NCBI RefSeq assembly: GCF_009728735.1
Contig: NZ_CP024636.1
Span: 1,558,861 to 1,622,860 of the forward strand
Length of the DNA stretch: 64,000 nucleotides
Source of the DNA: Pantoea phytobeneficialis
GTDB lineage: Bacteria; Pseudomonadota; Gammaproteobacteria; Enterobacterales; Enterobacteriaceae
Direction: 5' to 3'
Part shown: positions 8,807 to 17,338 of the stretch, piece after piece
Layout of the letters: each line of letters starts with the position of its first letter
Position numbering within the stretch: position 1 is the stretch's first letter
Notes under the pieces: model-generated
Told to the model about the DNA's origin: nothing
Seen by the model: only the letters and a program-made list of their open reading frames with translations
The model's database searches: none
Program-made: the position numbers and the translations under genes

Positions 8807-9466
8807 TTGATCAGCTTGCTTCTTGTTGATGACCATGAACTGGTACGCGTTGGTATTCGTCGCATACTGGAAGATATGAAGGGATTGGTAATTGCCGGGG
8901 AAGTGGCTTGTGGTGAGGATGCGGTGAAGTGGTGCCGTAACAATCCGGTGGACGTCGTGCTGATGGATATGAACATGCCTGGCATTGGCGGTCTGGAAGC
9001 TACGCGTAAGATCATGCGTTACAACCCGGATATCCGCATTATCATGCTGACCATCCATACGGAGAATCCGCTGCCAGCGAAAGTCATGCAGGCCGGTGCT
9101 GCGGGTTACCTGAGTAAGGGAGCCGCGCCACAGGAAGTTGTCAGCGCTATTCGTTCAGTACATGCAGGGCAGCGCTATATTGCTTCTGATATTGCTCAGC
9201 AGATGGCGCTCAGCCAGATTGAGCCGCAGAAAGCCGAATCGCCCTTCAGTTGTTTGTCTGAAAGGGAATTGCAGATTATGCTGATGATCACGCGTGGGCA
9301 GAAAGTGACGGAGATTTCCGAACAGCTTAGCCTCAGCCCGAAAACCGTTAACAGCTACCGTTATCGTATGTTCAGCAAGCTGAACATCAGTGGCGATGTG
9401 GAGTTAACGCATCTGGCCATACGACATGGCCTGTTTAATGCGGAGCCGTTAATCAGTAGTGAGTGA
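8807..9466 (+). CDS. uvrY: UvrY, response regulator of the BarA-UvrY system
   Basis: NarL/FixJ-type response regulator of 219 aa that works with the sensor BarA to activate the CsrB/CsrC small RNAs. The receiver domain has the phosphoacceptor D54 in [10 protein letters not shown] and acidic DD at residues 8-9. The C-terminal LuxR-type helix-turn-helix spans roughly 145-205 ([20 protein letters not shown]). It starts at TTG 8807 preceded by GGAG; the protein then aligns to the E. coli N-terminus. Its stop overlaps the start of uvrC by 8 nt. Confidence 0.93.
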   Translation: MISLLLVDDHELVRVGIRRILEDMKGLVIAGEVACGEDAVKWCRNNPVDVVLMDMNMPGIGGLEATRKIMRYNPDIRIIMLTIHTENPLPAKVMQAGAAGYLSKGAAPQEVVSAIRSVHAGQRYIASDIAQQMALSQIEPQKAESPFSCLSERELQIMLMITRGQKVTEISEQLSLSPKTVNSYRYRMFSKLNISGDVELTHLAIRHGLFNAEPLISSE

Positions 9467-11291
9467 CGTTTTTAATTCAAAAGCCTTTCTCAGCACCGTG
9501 ACCAGTCAGCCCGGCGTCTATCGTATGTATGACGCGACAGGCACGGTGATCTATGTTGGTAAAGCCAAAGACCTCAAAAAACGCCTTAGCAGCTATTTCC
9601 GTACACAGGTGGGGAGTCGCAAAACCGAAGCGCTGGTCAGTAACATTCAGCAAATCGATGTCACTGTGACGCACACCGAGACGGAAGCGCTGTTGCTGGA
9701 GCATAACTACATCAAGCTTTACCAGCCGCGTTACAACGTGCTGTTGCGTGATGACAAATCTTATCCTTACATCTTTCTCAGCGGCGATAGCCATCCACGA
9801 CTGGCGATGCATCGTGGGGCGAAACATGCCAAAGGTGAATACTTTGGCCCGTTTCCCAACGGCTATGCCGTGCGTGAAACCCTGGCGCTGTTGCAGAAAG
9901 TGTTCCCGATTCGTCAGTGTGAAAACAGCGTCTACCGCAATCGCTCGCGACCTTGCCTGCAATATCAGATTGGTCGTTGCCTCGGCCCCTGTGTCGCCGG
10001 TTTGGTCAGTGAGGAAGAGTATGCCCAGCAAACCGATTATGTGCGGCTGTTCCTGGCGGGCAAAGATGACCAGGTATTAAATCAACTGGTAAAAAGGATG
10101 GAGGCTGCCAGTCAGGCGCTGCGTTTTGAGGAAGCGGCACGTTTACGTGATCAAATTCTGGCGGTACGTCGTATCACGGAGAAGCAGTTTGTCTCTAATC
10201 AGGGAGATGACCTGGATGTGATGGGCGTCGCCTACGATGCAGGTATGGCCTGTCTGCACGTATTGTTTATTCGTCAGGGTAAAGTGCTGGGAAGCCGCAG
10301 TTACTTTCCCAAAGTCCCGGCTGATACTGAACTGGCGGAAGTCGTGCAAACGTTTCTGGGGCAGTTCTATTTGCAAGGCAGTGAGGCACGAACCTTACCG
10401 GCAGAGATTTTGCTGGATTTCAGTCTTCCGGATCGCGAATTACTGGCGGAATCGCTCAGTGAAATGGCGGGACGCAAAGTCAATATCCAAAGCAAACCGC
10501 GTGGCGACAGGGCTCGCTATCTCAAACTGGCGCGTACTAACGCGGCGACCGCGCTAACAACTCGCTTATCACAGCATTCAACGATTCAGCAGCGTCTGGC
10601 GGCTCTGGCGGCGTTCCTGGAACTGGATCAGATCAATCGCATGGAATGCTTCGATATCAGTCACACGATGGGTGAGCAAACCATTGCCTCTTGTGTCGTG
10701 TTCGATCGCAACGGCCCGTTACGCAGTGATTATCGGCGTTACAACATTGAAGGCATTACGCCTGGCGATGATTACGCCGCAATGAATCAGGTATTGCGCC
10801 GCCGCTACGGTAAGGCGCTAGAAGAAGAGAAAATACCGGATGTGATCCTGATTGATGGTGGTAAAGGACAACTGGCGCAGGCGAAACAGGTGTTTGCCGA
10901 GCTGGATGTGCCCTGGGATAAAGATCGTCCGATTCTACTCGGTGTGGCAAAAGGCAGCGATCGTAAAGCGGGTCTGGAAACGCTGTTTTTCGAAGCTGAA
11001 GGAGAGGGGGTATCGCTGCCGCCGGACTCACCCGCGCTGCATGTGATTCAACATATTCGTGATGATGCTCACAATCATGCGATCTCGGGTCACCGTAAAA
11101 AAAGAGCCAAAGTTAAGAACACCAGCGCACTGGAAAGCATCGAGGGCGTTGGGCCAAAACGGCGTCAGCAGTTGCTTAAGTACATGGGGGGCCTACAGCC
11201 GCTGATGAATGCCAGTGTCGAAGAGATTGCCAGGGTGCCGGGCATTTCTTTCGCCCTGGCAGAAAAAATCTACTATTCCCTTAAACACTAA
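9459..11291 (+). CDS. uvrC: UvrC, excinuclease ABC subunit C
   Basis: Full-length UvrC (610 aa), which makes the two incisions in nucleotide-excision repair after UvrA/UvrB damage recognition. Domains in order: GIY-YIG nuclease (PGVYRMYD ... [14 protein letters not shown], about 18-95), UVR motif binding UvrB (about 205-240), RNase H-like C-terminal nuclease ([22 protein letters not shown]) and a double helix-hairpin-helix at about 553-610 ([16 protein letters not shown]). It starts at GTG 9459 inside the end of uvrY. Confidence 0.97.
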   Translation: MSDVFNSKAFLSTVTSQPGVYRMYDATGTVIYVGKAKDLKKRLSSYFRTQVGSRKTEALVSNIQQIDVTVTHTETEALLLEHNYIKLYQPRYNVLLRDDKSYPYIFLSGDSHPRLAMHRGAKHAKGEYFGPFPNGYAVRETLALLQKVFPIRQCENSVYRNRSRPCLQYQIGRCLGPCVAGLVSEEEYAQQTDYVRLFLAGKDDQVLNQLVKRMEAASQALRFEEAARLRDQILAVRRITEKQFVSNQGDDLDVMGVAYDAGMACLHVLFIRQGKVLGSRSYFPKVPADTELAEVVQTFLGQFYLQGSEARTLPAEILLDFSLPDRELLAESLSEMAGRKVNIQSKPRGDRARYLKLARTNAATALTTRLSQHSTIQQRLAALAAFLELDQINRMECFDISHTMGEQTIASCVVFDRNGPLRSDYRRYNIEGITPGDDYAAMNQVLRRRYGKALEEEKIPDVILIDGGKGQLAQAKQVFAELDVPWDKDRPILLGVAKGSDRKAGLETLFFEAEGEGVSLPPDSPALHVIQHIRDDAHNHAISGHRKKRAKVKNTSALESIEGVGPKRRQQLLKYMGGLQPLMNASVEEIARVPGISFALAEKIYYSLKH

Positions 11292-11359
11292 CATTGAAAC
11301 AGGGGGGGCAATGTAGGAACATACGTTAAATTCTACCCATACCAGACAGTTACTGGCAT

Positions 11360-11908
11360 ATGCAATTTAACATTCCGACATATCTGACCCTGTTTCGAGT
11401 TGTCCTGATTCCTTTCTTTGTGCTGGCATTTTATCTGCCATTTCACTGGGCGCCGTTCGTCACCGCGCTTATTTTTGTGGTCGCTGCGGTCACTGACTGG
11501 TTTGATGGTTTCCTGGCACGTCGTTGGAAGCAAACCACACGTTTTGGTGCATTTCTCGATCCTGTGGCAGACAAAGTTATGGTGGCAATCGCGCTGGTGT
11601 TAGTGGCGGAGCATTTCCACTCCTGGTGGATAACCTTACCCGCAGCCACCATGATTGCCCGTGAGATCATTATTTCTGCGTTACGTGAGTGGATGGCAGA
11701 AATTGGCAAGCGCAGCAGCGTGGCCGTCTCCTGGATCGGCAAAGTCAAAACCACCGCGCAGATGTTGTCTCTGGTCGCGTTGTTGTGGCGACATGATGCC
11801 ACGGTGATTGGCGTTGGTGTGGTCGCGTTGTATATCGCAGCGGTGCTGACATTCTGGTCAATGTATCAATATTTGAACGCAGCGCGTGGCGATTTGTTCG
11901 AACGATGA
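11360..11908 (+). CDS. pgsA: PgsA, CDP-diacylglycerol-glycerol-3-phosphate phosphatidyltransferase
   Basis: Inner-membrane enzyme of 182 aa that makes phosphatidylglycerol-phosphate, the committed step to phosphatidylglycerol and cardiolipin. The CDP-alcohol phosphotransferase motif DG-x2-AR-x8-G-x3-D-x3-D is visible as [11 protein letters not shown] ... [11 protein letters not shown]. About five membrane helices are present. Start, length and neighbours match E. coli, where pgsA follows uvrC and precedes the glyW-cysT-leuZ tRNAs. Confidence 0.96.
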   Translation: MQFNIPTYLTLFRVVLIPFFVLAFYLPFHWAPFVTALIFVVAAVTDWFDGFLARRWKQTTRFGAFLDPVADKVMVAIALVLVAEHFHSWWITLPAATMIAREIIISALREWMAEIGKRSSVAVSWIGKVKTTAQMLSLVALLWRHDATVIGVGVVALYIAAVLTFWSMYQYLNAARGDLFER

Positions 11909-11958
11909 TCGATGCGATTTAAAAAGCAGCAAACGGACGCACTGTGTGGATAATTCTA

Positions 11959-11986
11959 TTGACTCATTGCGCCAGTTCAGTAGAAT
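11959..11986 (+). promoter_or_regulatory. Promoter of the tRNA operon
   Basis: TTGACT (11959-11964), 16-bp spacer, TAGAAT (11981-11986), then a GC-containing start region, 73 bp before tRNA-Gly. This is a near-consensus sigma-70 promoter. Confidence 0.7.
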
Positions 11987-12058
11987 GCATCGCATCGAAC
12001 GGCAGTGAGTTTGCTAAAAGCTGAATAAAATCAGTAAGTTTGATAGTAATAAGAATAT

Positions 12059-12134
<76 letters not shown>

Positions 12135-12179
12135 GATTTAGCACTCTGTTTCAGTAACGGAATGCACATCAGATTAAAA

Positions 12180-12253
12180 GGCGCGTTGGCAGAGTGGCCA
12201 TGCAGCGGATTGCAAATCCGTCCACCTCGGTTCGACTCCGGGACGCGCCTCCA
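12180..12253 (+). tRNA. cysT: tRNA-Cys (GCA)
   Basis: A 74-nt gene with encoded CCA. Acceptor GGCGCGT pairs with ACGCGCC; the anticodon loop reads TTGCAAA (GCA); the T-arm contains GGTTCGACTCC. Second gene of the tRNA cluster. Confidence 0.97.
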
Positions 12254-12264
12254 CTTTACACCCT

Positions 12265-12351
12265 GCCCGGGTGGTGAAATCGGTAGACACAAGGGATTTA
12301 AAATCCCTCGATCGTAAGGTCGTGCGGGTTCAAGTCCCGCCCCGGGCACCA
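12265..12351 (+). tRNA. leuZ: tRNA-Leu (TAA), prophage attachment gene
   Basis: An 87-nt class II tRNA with encoded CCA. The acceptor GCCCGGG pairs with CCCGGGC; the anticodon loop TTTAAAA gives UAA; a long variable arm is present. The gene is intact. Its 3' part, from 12295, is the left prophage attachment repeat, so integration regenerated a complete tRNA. Confidence 0.96.
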
Positions 12352-12433
12352 TATTTATCTACCGATAAAAACCGAATAAAATCAAAGCAATAAGCAGTGA
12401 TGTCGTGACCGCCCAAGGGCGGTTTTTTTGTTT
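12295..12433 (+). repeat. attL: left attachment repeat
   Basis: The 66 bp at 12295-12360 are identical to 57732-57797; similarity then continues to 12433/57869 with one substitution and one A-run length change. The repeat includes the 3' half of tRNA-Leu and its terminator. It marks the left end of the prophage. Confidence 0.93.
12408..12429 (+). terminator. tRNA operon terminator (inside attL)
   Basis: ACCGCCC-AA-GGGCGGT stem followed by seven T. An identical copy lies at the right end of the prophage (about 57844-57865). Confidence 0.88.
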
Positions 12434-12476
12434 CTCCACCTCGCTTTCCTAATATCCTTTCCTAATATTCTCCGTT

Positions 12477-13490
12477 CTATTTTTGACCACCGACCACAGG
12501 GACAACTGCAATCTTGCGATTGTAGCGAGCAGTTTGCTCAACATTTTTATGCCCCGATATCGCCTGCTTCTCATATAAATTCCCATCCAAATCCGAAATG
12601 CCCTTGGCCTTCAGATCGTGGAAAGTGAAATCGAAGGTTATCTCTGGAAACTTCTCTTTTGCTTCCTTCTTCGCTTTCAGCCAGCGGCTGTTAAAGCCAT
12701 CACGGGTATATTTTGCACCTGATGGCTGGTGGATCACATAAATGCTACTCATTCCGGTTTTTAACGGCAGGCATGAAGCATCTTTGATAATTTTCTCAAG
12801 GCGCGGAGACCAGCCCTTAATCTGAGACACTGAAGTTTTGCTCTGCTTGATTAATATCCCTTCGTCAATCAATTGGCTTTTCTTCATTTCGAGAACATCA
12901 CCCTGGCGAGCACAGCACAGATAGGCCAACTCCATAGCAATCTGAACAACGTCAGGTGCAACACTAAACAGTGCGGAATATTCAGCATCTGTCACATAGC
13001 GATCACGGGCCTTCTCTTTGAACTGCTTTACACCTTTCGTAGGGTTGCGCTTAACTATGCCCCGCTCATAACCCCAACGATAAATACGCGACATGAAAGC
13101 CTTTTCCCTGTTAGCCTGGGTGCGGCTTTTCAGGCCGCGCTTATCCATGTATTTACGGATGTGCTCAGGTTTAACGGCATCAGAAGGCATCGCGCCGAAA
13201 ACAGCTAAGACACTTTTAGAATATTTTCTGTAATCCTTCTGTGTCTCTGGTGCCAGCTCAAAGAAATCGGCTGACTTGAAGAAACGATCAGCGAGAGCAG
13301 CAACAAGGCTGTCATCTGGCAATTCGTTTAAAAGAGCTTCATATGCAGCCCACACCTGAGACTGAGGAGCATCAAAGCTGCAAAGCCTGATTGCTCCACC
13401 ATTTTTCGGGTGAAACTCAAACGCAGACTTGCCCCGGTACACCCGGGGCGGCATCCAACTATCTTCTTTATTTTTTCTGGTCCGGGCCAT
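12477..13490 (-). CDS. int: Tyrosine-family phage integrase
   Basis: Site-specific recombinase of 337 aa, transcribed toward attL, which lies 43 bp beyond its stop. The N-terminal part carries an arm-binding-like segment and a SAM-like core-binding domain (about 60-150). The catalytic domain shows R195 (CCARQGD), a candidate lysine at 215-218 (IKQSKTS), H291 (TFHDLKAKG), H314 (SGHKN) and nucleophile Y323 (ARYNRK). The second conserved arginine of the HxxR box is a lysine (K294). Its ATG overlaps the stop of the DUF4224 gene. Confidence 0.92.
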   Translation of the reverse strand: MARTRKNKEDSWMPPRVYRGKSAFEFHPKNGGAIRLCSFDAPQSQVWAAYEALLNELPDDSLVAALADRFFKSADFFELAPETQKDYRKYSKSVLAVFGAMPSDAVKPEHIRKYMDKRGLKSRTQANREKAFMSRIYRWGYERGIVKRNPTKGVKQFKEKARDRYVTDAEYSALFSVAPDVVQIAMELAYLCCARQGDVLEMKKSQLIDEGILIKQSKTSVSQIKGWSPRLEKIIKDASCLPLKTGMSSIYVIHQPSGAKYTRDGFNSRWLKAKKEAKEKFPEITFDFTFHDLKAKGISDLDGNLYEKQAISGHKNVEQTARYNRKIAVVPVVGGQK

Positions 13491-13711
13491 TAGTCGAGTG
13501 CCCCAAAGTTAGGTTCGAATGCATCCGGCACTGCTGCCTTACGGTGAGTGATGGGATCGTTGAAATGTTGCCAGGTCGTGCGTGGACGTCCATCACGGCG
13601 AACCACGAAGAAAACCCCGGCTTGCTTTAGGCACTGGCATTGTTTAGACGGGATTTTGTACCCGGTGATTTGTTCAATGTCAGCGTCAGAAATTATATCG
13701 TTGGTCTGCAT
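13490..13711 (-). CDS. DUF4224 protein, possible excisionase-like partner of Int
   Basis: Basic small protein of 73 aa (MQTNDIISDADIEQITGYKI...). The ITGYKIPSKQCQCLKQAGVFFVVRRDGRP stretch is the DUF4224 signature, a winged-helix-like domain often found directly upstream of phage integrases. The stop codon TAA overlaps the integrase ATG (TAATG), so the two are co-translated. A directionality role is plausible from position but not shown. The start could also be two codons upstream. Confidence 0.7.
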   Translation of the reverse strand: MQTNDIISDADIEQITGYKIPSKQCQCLKQAGVFFVVRRDGRPRTTWQHFNDPITHRKAAVPDAFEPNFGALD

Positions 13712-13757
13712 ATCCATCTCTCCATACCTGACCTGCTGCAACAGGGGATTAATTACC

Positions 13758-13769
13758 GTGACATGTCAC
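13758..13769. repeat. Copy 1 of 12-bp palindrome GTGACATGTCAC
   Basis: Extends to the 16-bp perfect palindrome CCGTGACATGTCACGG (13756-13771). It overlaps the stop codon of the minus-strand gene at 13766-14110, between that gene and the DUF4224/integrase pair. Confidence 0.85.
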
Positions 13770-14110
13770 GGTGTGATTTTTAATTTCGTTTCATGCCACC
13801 CAAGGCGGCACCAACACGCATCTTCTTTTCTAAAGCAACAATCTTGCACCGGCAGTGAATCACCGCACTTACCACACTTACGTTTACTGATGGATTTAAT
13901 CAGGGAGTGCATCCGTGCATCATCCTGGCGAATCAGCAGCGCGATATACTCCATCGCGTCATAAGGCTCGCGTCCTGGCCTGCGGGCGGCGCAATTACGC
14001 GTCAGCATGTCGAGTTCCTGATTATCGAGCACAAGCTCAAGTTTCTTATCACCGGCAGCGGCCTGACGTGCGCGCTGTTCCTTTTTGCGTTCTGCGGGTG
14101 ACTTAGCCAT
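13766..14110 (-). CDS. Phage protein with C-terminal zinc-knuckle-like cysteines
   Basis: Protein of 114 aa, not confidently named. The N-terminus is highly basic (MAKSPAERKKEQRARQAAAG), followed by a segment (LELVLDNQELDMLTRNCAARRPGREPYDAMEYIALLIRQDD) that I associate with conserved lambdoid early-region proteins. The C-terminal part has KCGKCGDSL ... CC ... CWC, able to bind zinc. It overlaps the upstream ParB-like gene by 8 nt and is part of the leftward early operon. DNA binding is likely from composition only. Confidence 0.65.
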   Translation of the reverse strand: MAKSPAERKKEQRARQAAAGDKKLELVLDNQELDMLTRNCAARRPGREPYDAMEYIALLIRQDDARMHSLIKSISKRKCGKCGDSLPVQDCCFRKEDACWCRLGWHETKLKITP

Positions 14111-14495
14111 GACCGAGCACCCACTGATTATTTACATGCACCGCAAGGGGATGAGAGGTATCCGGTAACACTAAATCCTCAACCACTTCCCCGGTTTCAA
14201 CAAAATAGTAATGGCTGTCCGTGATGTTGTTGATGAAGTGGGCTTCCCGCTCTTTCTCAGGCATCGCATTAAGAATCCGCAATACTTTCTTGCCTATAGG
14301 CCGGTAATCGGGTTTATCCCCAACGAGTTTCGCAGCAGCATAGTTGTGATGCCCGTCCATCAAGACGGTGTATTGCTTTCCGCGCAGCACAATCGGATAT
14401 ACGGCCACAATGAAGCGCTTAAATCGGGAAGCCTTGTCTAAGACCTTTGCCTTATTGGTGTAACGCTGGCAACTGATCAAATCCCCCTTAATCAT
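14103..14495 (-). CDS. Small ParB-like (DGHH motif) phage protein
   Basis: Protein of 130 aa beginning MIKGDLISCQRYTNKAK. It contains VLMDGHHNYAAAKLVG, resembling the DGHHR motif of ParB/Srx-fold nuclease-like domains, but lacks a clear helix-turn-helix. The longer frame to 14690 is rejected because it overlaps the upstream gene out of frame; ATG 14495 overlaps that gene's stop by 8 nt. Its function is unknown. A larger protein with a similar motif is encoded at 21125-22432. Confidence 0.65.
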   Translation of the reverse strand: MIKGDLISCQRYTNKAKVLDKASRFKRFIVAVYPIVLRGKQYTVLMDGHHNYAAAKLVGDKPDYRPIGKKVLRILNAMPEKEREAHFINNITDSHYYFVETGEVVEDLVLPDTSHPLAVHVNNQWVLGHG

Positions 14496-15156
14496 GGCTT
14501 CCACCCTCCACGCGCTTAGTAGTCCATGACACGCTATGCTCTGCTGTAAGTGAGAAGGAGCGGCCACACTCAACACATTCATGCGACTCGCCATCAGCAT
14601 CGTAACTTTCCTCAGTACAGATTTTCGCGCTGCACCAGGGGCACTTGGCAGTATCTTCGCTGTAGAAGTCCCATTCGTCATAGTCTTCATCAGGTACTAT
14701 CCGAGCGAGAGCTTCAGCGCGCTTTTCAGCTTCTTGTGCTGCGTGACATGCGTGACAAGTAAATCCCCAAACACCGTTTTCGTCTTTTGAACCCCACACT
14801 CCGCCGCCACTATCCCATTCATTCCGAGGCGGAATAGTCGTTGCATCCTCTCTCTTTACGCGGCAAGACTGGCAGCGGTCATGCTCATCACAAACGACGT
14901 AAGACATTTTTTCGCCATTCTGATTACAATGACCACACCCATTGACCCACATCCACTTACCCTCTATTTCCAGTGCATAGTGGTGTTTTTCAGCAGGCTG
15001 CAAGGAAAAGTCGCAGGGCTGAATTTCTTTGCCAGCACGAACAATGCGCGGGCCGAATTGCTGAACCCTGCCGTTTCTAACTCGTTCCATACCTGGTTTG
15101 AGTCGAAGGTCGAGAATTGGACCGATGATGATTTCACCCTTGCTCGTTCTTTCCAT
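14488..15156 (-). CDS. Cysteine-rich, multi-zinc-ribbon phage protein
   Basis: Protein of 222 aa with several CxxC pairs: GCGHC, CDEHDRCQSC, TCHACH, KCPWC and HECVEC, suggesting three or four zinc-binding knuckles separated by acidic linkers (IVPDEDYDEWDFYSEDTA). I do not recognise a named family. The ATG at 15156 shares its A with the upstream stop (TGATG), supporting coupled translation within the leftward early operon. A nucleic-acid or protein-binding role is inference only. Confidence 0.65.
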   Translation of the reverse strand: MERTSKGEIIIGPILDLRLKPGMERVRNGRVQQFGPRIVRAGKEIQPCDFSLQPAEKHHYALEIEGKWMWVNGCGHCNQNGEKMSYVVCDEHDRCQSCRVKREDATTIPPRNEWDSGGGVWGSKDENGVWGFTCHACHAAQEAEKRAEALARIVPDEDYDEWDFYSEDTAKCPWCSAKICTEESYDADGESHECVECGRSFSLTAEHSVSWTTKRVEGGSHD

Positions 15157-15464
15157 CACTCACCATCCTTAGCCGCACGCAACCAGATACAAACCACACC
15201 GTCTTCAGTGTCGTGGATAGAACCAACAAACCATCCTTCACCAGCCGGTGCTTCAGGTTGCCAGGCTGAAATATCGCAACCATCAACAGACGGGTCGATC
15301 ATTTCTTCATCGCGGTATTCAACGATCCACTGAAGACCTTGATCGGTCATCCACTGGTTAAACTCAGCAGCAGGAATGAATTCCCGGCCATCACAGAAGG
15401 CTAAATAATCAGGGTGAGTCCAGTAGCCATACTGATCGCGCTGCACTTCAACTGGCTTAATCAT
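15156..15464 (-). CDS. Hypothetical phage protein
   Basis: Acidic protein of 102 aa (MIKPVEVQRDQYGYWTHPDYLAFC...), tryptophan-rich, with no recognisable motif. It looks like short early-region proteins common in lambdoid prophages. It overlaps neighbours at both ends by 1-4 nt, in the same leftward operon. Its function is unknown. Confidence 0.65.
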   Translation of the reverse strand: MIKPVEVQRDQYGYWTHPDYLAFCDGREFIPAAEFNQWMTDQGLQWIVEYRDEEMIDPSVDGCDISAWQPEAPAGEGWFVGSIHDTEDGVVCIWLRAAKDGE

Positions 15465-15907
15465 GCTGCACTCCCGATAGTTGTTTGCTTATCGCGTAAC
15501 AGGTCCATCTCCAGTTGAGAGATGAGATTGAGGCAGTGCGACACGCCTGGCTGCTGGTGGTTTGCCCGGAGCTGGACGTATTTATGCGTTTGCCCGACCG
15601 CCTGAGCGTTCAACTCTTTAATCCACTGGTCGGAAGTAGGAGTGATCATCGCTTCGTTCAGGTCGGCAATAAGGCAAATGGTGTGATCACCAGAAGCCTG
15701 GAGCGCCTCGATCACGCCAGGAATCAGGGCGTTAAAGCGCAGGACTTCACCAGCCATTACGTTGGCGCGAGCATTCGCCACATCGAGGCGGGTAGCCAAG
15801 TCAGTAACCATTTTCGCCATATCCATCAAGCCGGTATCAGCTGACAAATTCTCCGCAAACGCATGACCGGCTTTCACCAGCTCTTTGTTTGATTTTGTGT
15901 TGTGCAT
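15461..15907 (-). CDS. Hypothetical phage early protein
   Basis: Mostly alpha-helical 148-aa protein (MHNTKSNKELVKAGHAFAEN...). I chose ATG 15907; upstream in-frame ATG codons lie within the preceding gene. No catalytic motif is seen. It overlaps the next gene by 4 nt. Similar proteins are common in the left operon of [15 protein letters not shown] prophages, where function is usually unknown. Confidence 0.6.
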   Translation of the reverse strand: MHNTKSNKELVKAGHAFAENLSADTGLMDMAKMVTDLATRLDVANARANVMAGEVLRFNALIPGVIEALQASGDHTICLIADLNEAMITPTSDQWIKELNAQAVGQTHKYVQLRANHQQPGVSHCLNLISQLEMDLLRDKQTTIGSAA

Positions 15908-15917
15908 GCTGGTGGCC

Positions 15918-16079
15918 TCAGTGAATGGTGCGGTTAGCATTATTCAGGCGTTCAGCTTCTTTCTGTGCCGCCAGAGGATTGCTGATAATTGAGCCGTCAG
16001 GCATTACCCATCCGCCCAGGATGATGCTGTAGGGAAGGGTGACAAACCCGACAACGATGTGATCGTGTGGATGCTGCAT
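15918..16079 (-). CDS. Small hypothetical phage protein
   Basis: A 53-aa protein (MQHPHDHIVVGFVTLPYSII...) with a central hydrophobic stretch. The start at 16079 has GGAG 7 nt upstream. First gene of the leftward operon that runs to the integrase. Function unknown. Confidence 0.55.
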   Translation of the reverse strand: MQHPHDHIVVGFVTLPYSIILGGWVMPDGSIISNPLAAQKEAERLNNANRTIH

Positions 16080-16449
16080 ATCTGTCTCCATGCCGATTTT
16101 TAGTTGCACGAATCCCTTGCCTGAATTAGCAATAAATCAAAAAGGGATTCATTCAAATTGGCTGGTGAGCACTGCAACGCTCACCGCCGTTACTCCATAC
16201 CTGAAAGGATGTGTGGTGCCGGGTGCCTCCCGGTGCCCTGTGTAAGCTGACAAAGTGCAGGGCGGTGACTGATAGTATTGACGCACCGGATACTAAGGTG
16301 ATTTGTCAGTTTTACCGCGAGCGCTGAGCCGCATTCACCACAACGGTAAGAGCACTGTCAGGGTGCTTCAGGCGCTATACCCGCCATCGGCCAATGCTCT
16401 AACCTGTTGTGTGCCGGAATGTTTCACGGCGACTTACCTTTGTTGAATA
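16080..16449 (-). other. Structured untranslated leader of the left operon
   Basis: No supported gene. Several hairpins are visible: GAATCCCTT ... AAGGGATTC (about 16111-16151), GGTGAGC ... GCTCACC (about 16165-16186) and a GGCACCGGGAGGCACCCGG-like fold (about 16216-16235). It could be an RNA leader, an antitermination region or a small RNA locus; the sequence alone does not decide. Confidence 0.4.
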
Positions 16450-16468
16450 ACCCGCCTTGCGGCGAGTT
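16450..16468 (-). terminator. Terminator after the secreted-protein gene
   Basis: On the minus strand, CTCGCCGCAAGGCGGGTTATT: CGCC-GCAA-GGCG stem with a short T-rich tail, just after the stop at 16492. Confidence 0.55.
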
Positions 16469-16491
16469 AATTCAAAAACTGAGATTGCTGC

Positions 16492-16887
16492 TTAATTGAC
16501 TTTTGTCGCCTGAATAGTGGCGCTACCCACATTGTTGCTACACGAATCGTCACTAATGAAAGCCTGGAATGTTGCCGTAGGCTGTGTAACCGTGACGGTA
16601 GTCGGTGAGCTGCTGACTGTTGCACCCCAGCGCGCATTACCCATACCACCTTGCAAAAACACACGATCAATAGGGCAACCAGTGCCGCCCTGGCAGTTCA
16701 TGGTGTTAGATGACAAAGAAAAGGTGTAAGTACCCTGACTCAGACTGAACAGAATAGGGGTACCTTTTTGAATCTGGGTATTACTGAGCGGTGGGTAAAT
16801 GCAGTTGCTGATAGCACTGACATTAAACGTTTCAGCCTGGCTACCGAACGACAGCAAACCTAGGAGAAACAGGGCCTTTAATTTCAT
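16492..16887 (-). CDS. Small secreted cysteine-containing protein (prophage cargo)
   Basis: Protein of 131 aa starting MKLKALFLLGLLSFGSQA, a clear Sec signal peptide with probable cleavage after A18 (SQA/ET). The mature part is Ser/Thr-rich with four cysteines (SNCIYPP, NTMNCQGGTGC, DDSCSNN), consistent with two disulphides, and looks beta-rich. AAGAGGA precedes the ATG. It is bracketed by its own terminators in the left arm next to the immunity region. I do not recognise the family; lysogenic conversion or superinfection exclusion in the periplasm are possible roles. Confidence 0.7.
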   Translation of the reverse strand: MKLKALFLLGLLSFGSQAETFNVSAISNCIYPPLSNTQIQKGTPILFSLSQGTYTFSLSSNTMNCQGGTGCPIDRVFLQGGMGNARWGATVSSSPTTVTVTQPTATFQAFISDDSCSNNVGSATIQATKVN

Positions 16888-17003
16888 GAAAATTCCTCTT
16901 TGATTTATAAACGAACTCAATTACCACAAAAATCAAGGGCACTTACTCCACGTCTCTAAAGCGTTCGAAAACACCCGTTTTGCAAATGCCCTTGTCGTTG
17001 TGA

Positions 17004-17046
17004 AAAAAAGGGCGGTTAAACCAGAGCAATAACCAGAGAAACCGCC
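17004..17046 (-). terminator. tL1-like terminator of the pL transcript
   Basis: On the minus strand, GGCGGTT ... AACCGCC (21-nt interior containing two TCTGGTT-like repeats) followed by CCCTTTTTTT. It lies downstream of pL and of the 40-aa ORF. Confidence 0.6.
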
Positions 17047-17069
17047 AAACAACTACTTGCTCAAAGCGC

Positions 17070-17192
17070 CTAACACTCCACCGTCACTACACACAGATCA
17101 CCATCACAAATAAGCTCAGCCTCAGGGAACAGTCTCAGGAAGGTGAGTAAGTCGGCCAGGCTGGTGTTCGCCATGTTCTTAACCATCTTCAT
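17070..17192 (-). CDS. Small 40-aa protein of the pL transcript
   Basis: Short ORF (MKMVKNMANTSLADLLTFLR ... VVTVEC) that would be the first product of the leftward promoter, 32 bp after the pL -10 box. AGGT lies 8 nt before the ATG and the ORF ends before the terminator. Its position is that of lambda N, but it lacks an arginine-rich motif, so antitermination is not supported. Two cysteines and a leucine-rich helix are the only notable features. Confidence 0.5.
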   Translation of the reverse strand: MKMVKNMANTSLADLLTFLRLFPEAELICDGDLCVVTVEC

Positions 17193-17223
17193 TTGGTGTT
17201 ACCTGATTGCTGTCGATGGATTC

Positions 17224-17277
17224 ATCATAAACATTGTTTGCGATATTCGCAATATTTAAATTGCGCAATATGCAAAT
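17224..17277 (-). promoter_or_regulatory. pL promoter with operators oL1 and oL2
   Basis: Minus-strand promoter: TTGCGA (17247-17252), 17-bp spacer, TATGAT (17224-17229). Two 15-bp operator sites lie in and upstream of it: TTGCGATATTCGCAA (17238-17252) and TTGCGCAATATGCAA (17261-17275). They share the TTGCG-N5-CGCAA form with sites at oR. Confidence 0.75.
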
Positions 17278-17338
17278 TATTGTGGTGGGCAAAAAAATAC
17301 CGCCACTTTGGGCGGTACTAGTGATGCAGGGAGAAAGG

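Noticed and set aside
14741..14757. GTGACATGCGTGACAAG as a fifth copy of the palindrome
   Set aside because: Only the left arm is exact. The GTGACACGTCAC at 38313-38324 also has a mismatch. Both are probably coincidental.
17070..17192. The 40-aa ORF as lambda N antiterminator
   Set aside because: Position fits, but there is no arginine-rich motif and no boxA/boxB sequence was found nearby.
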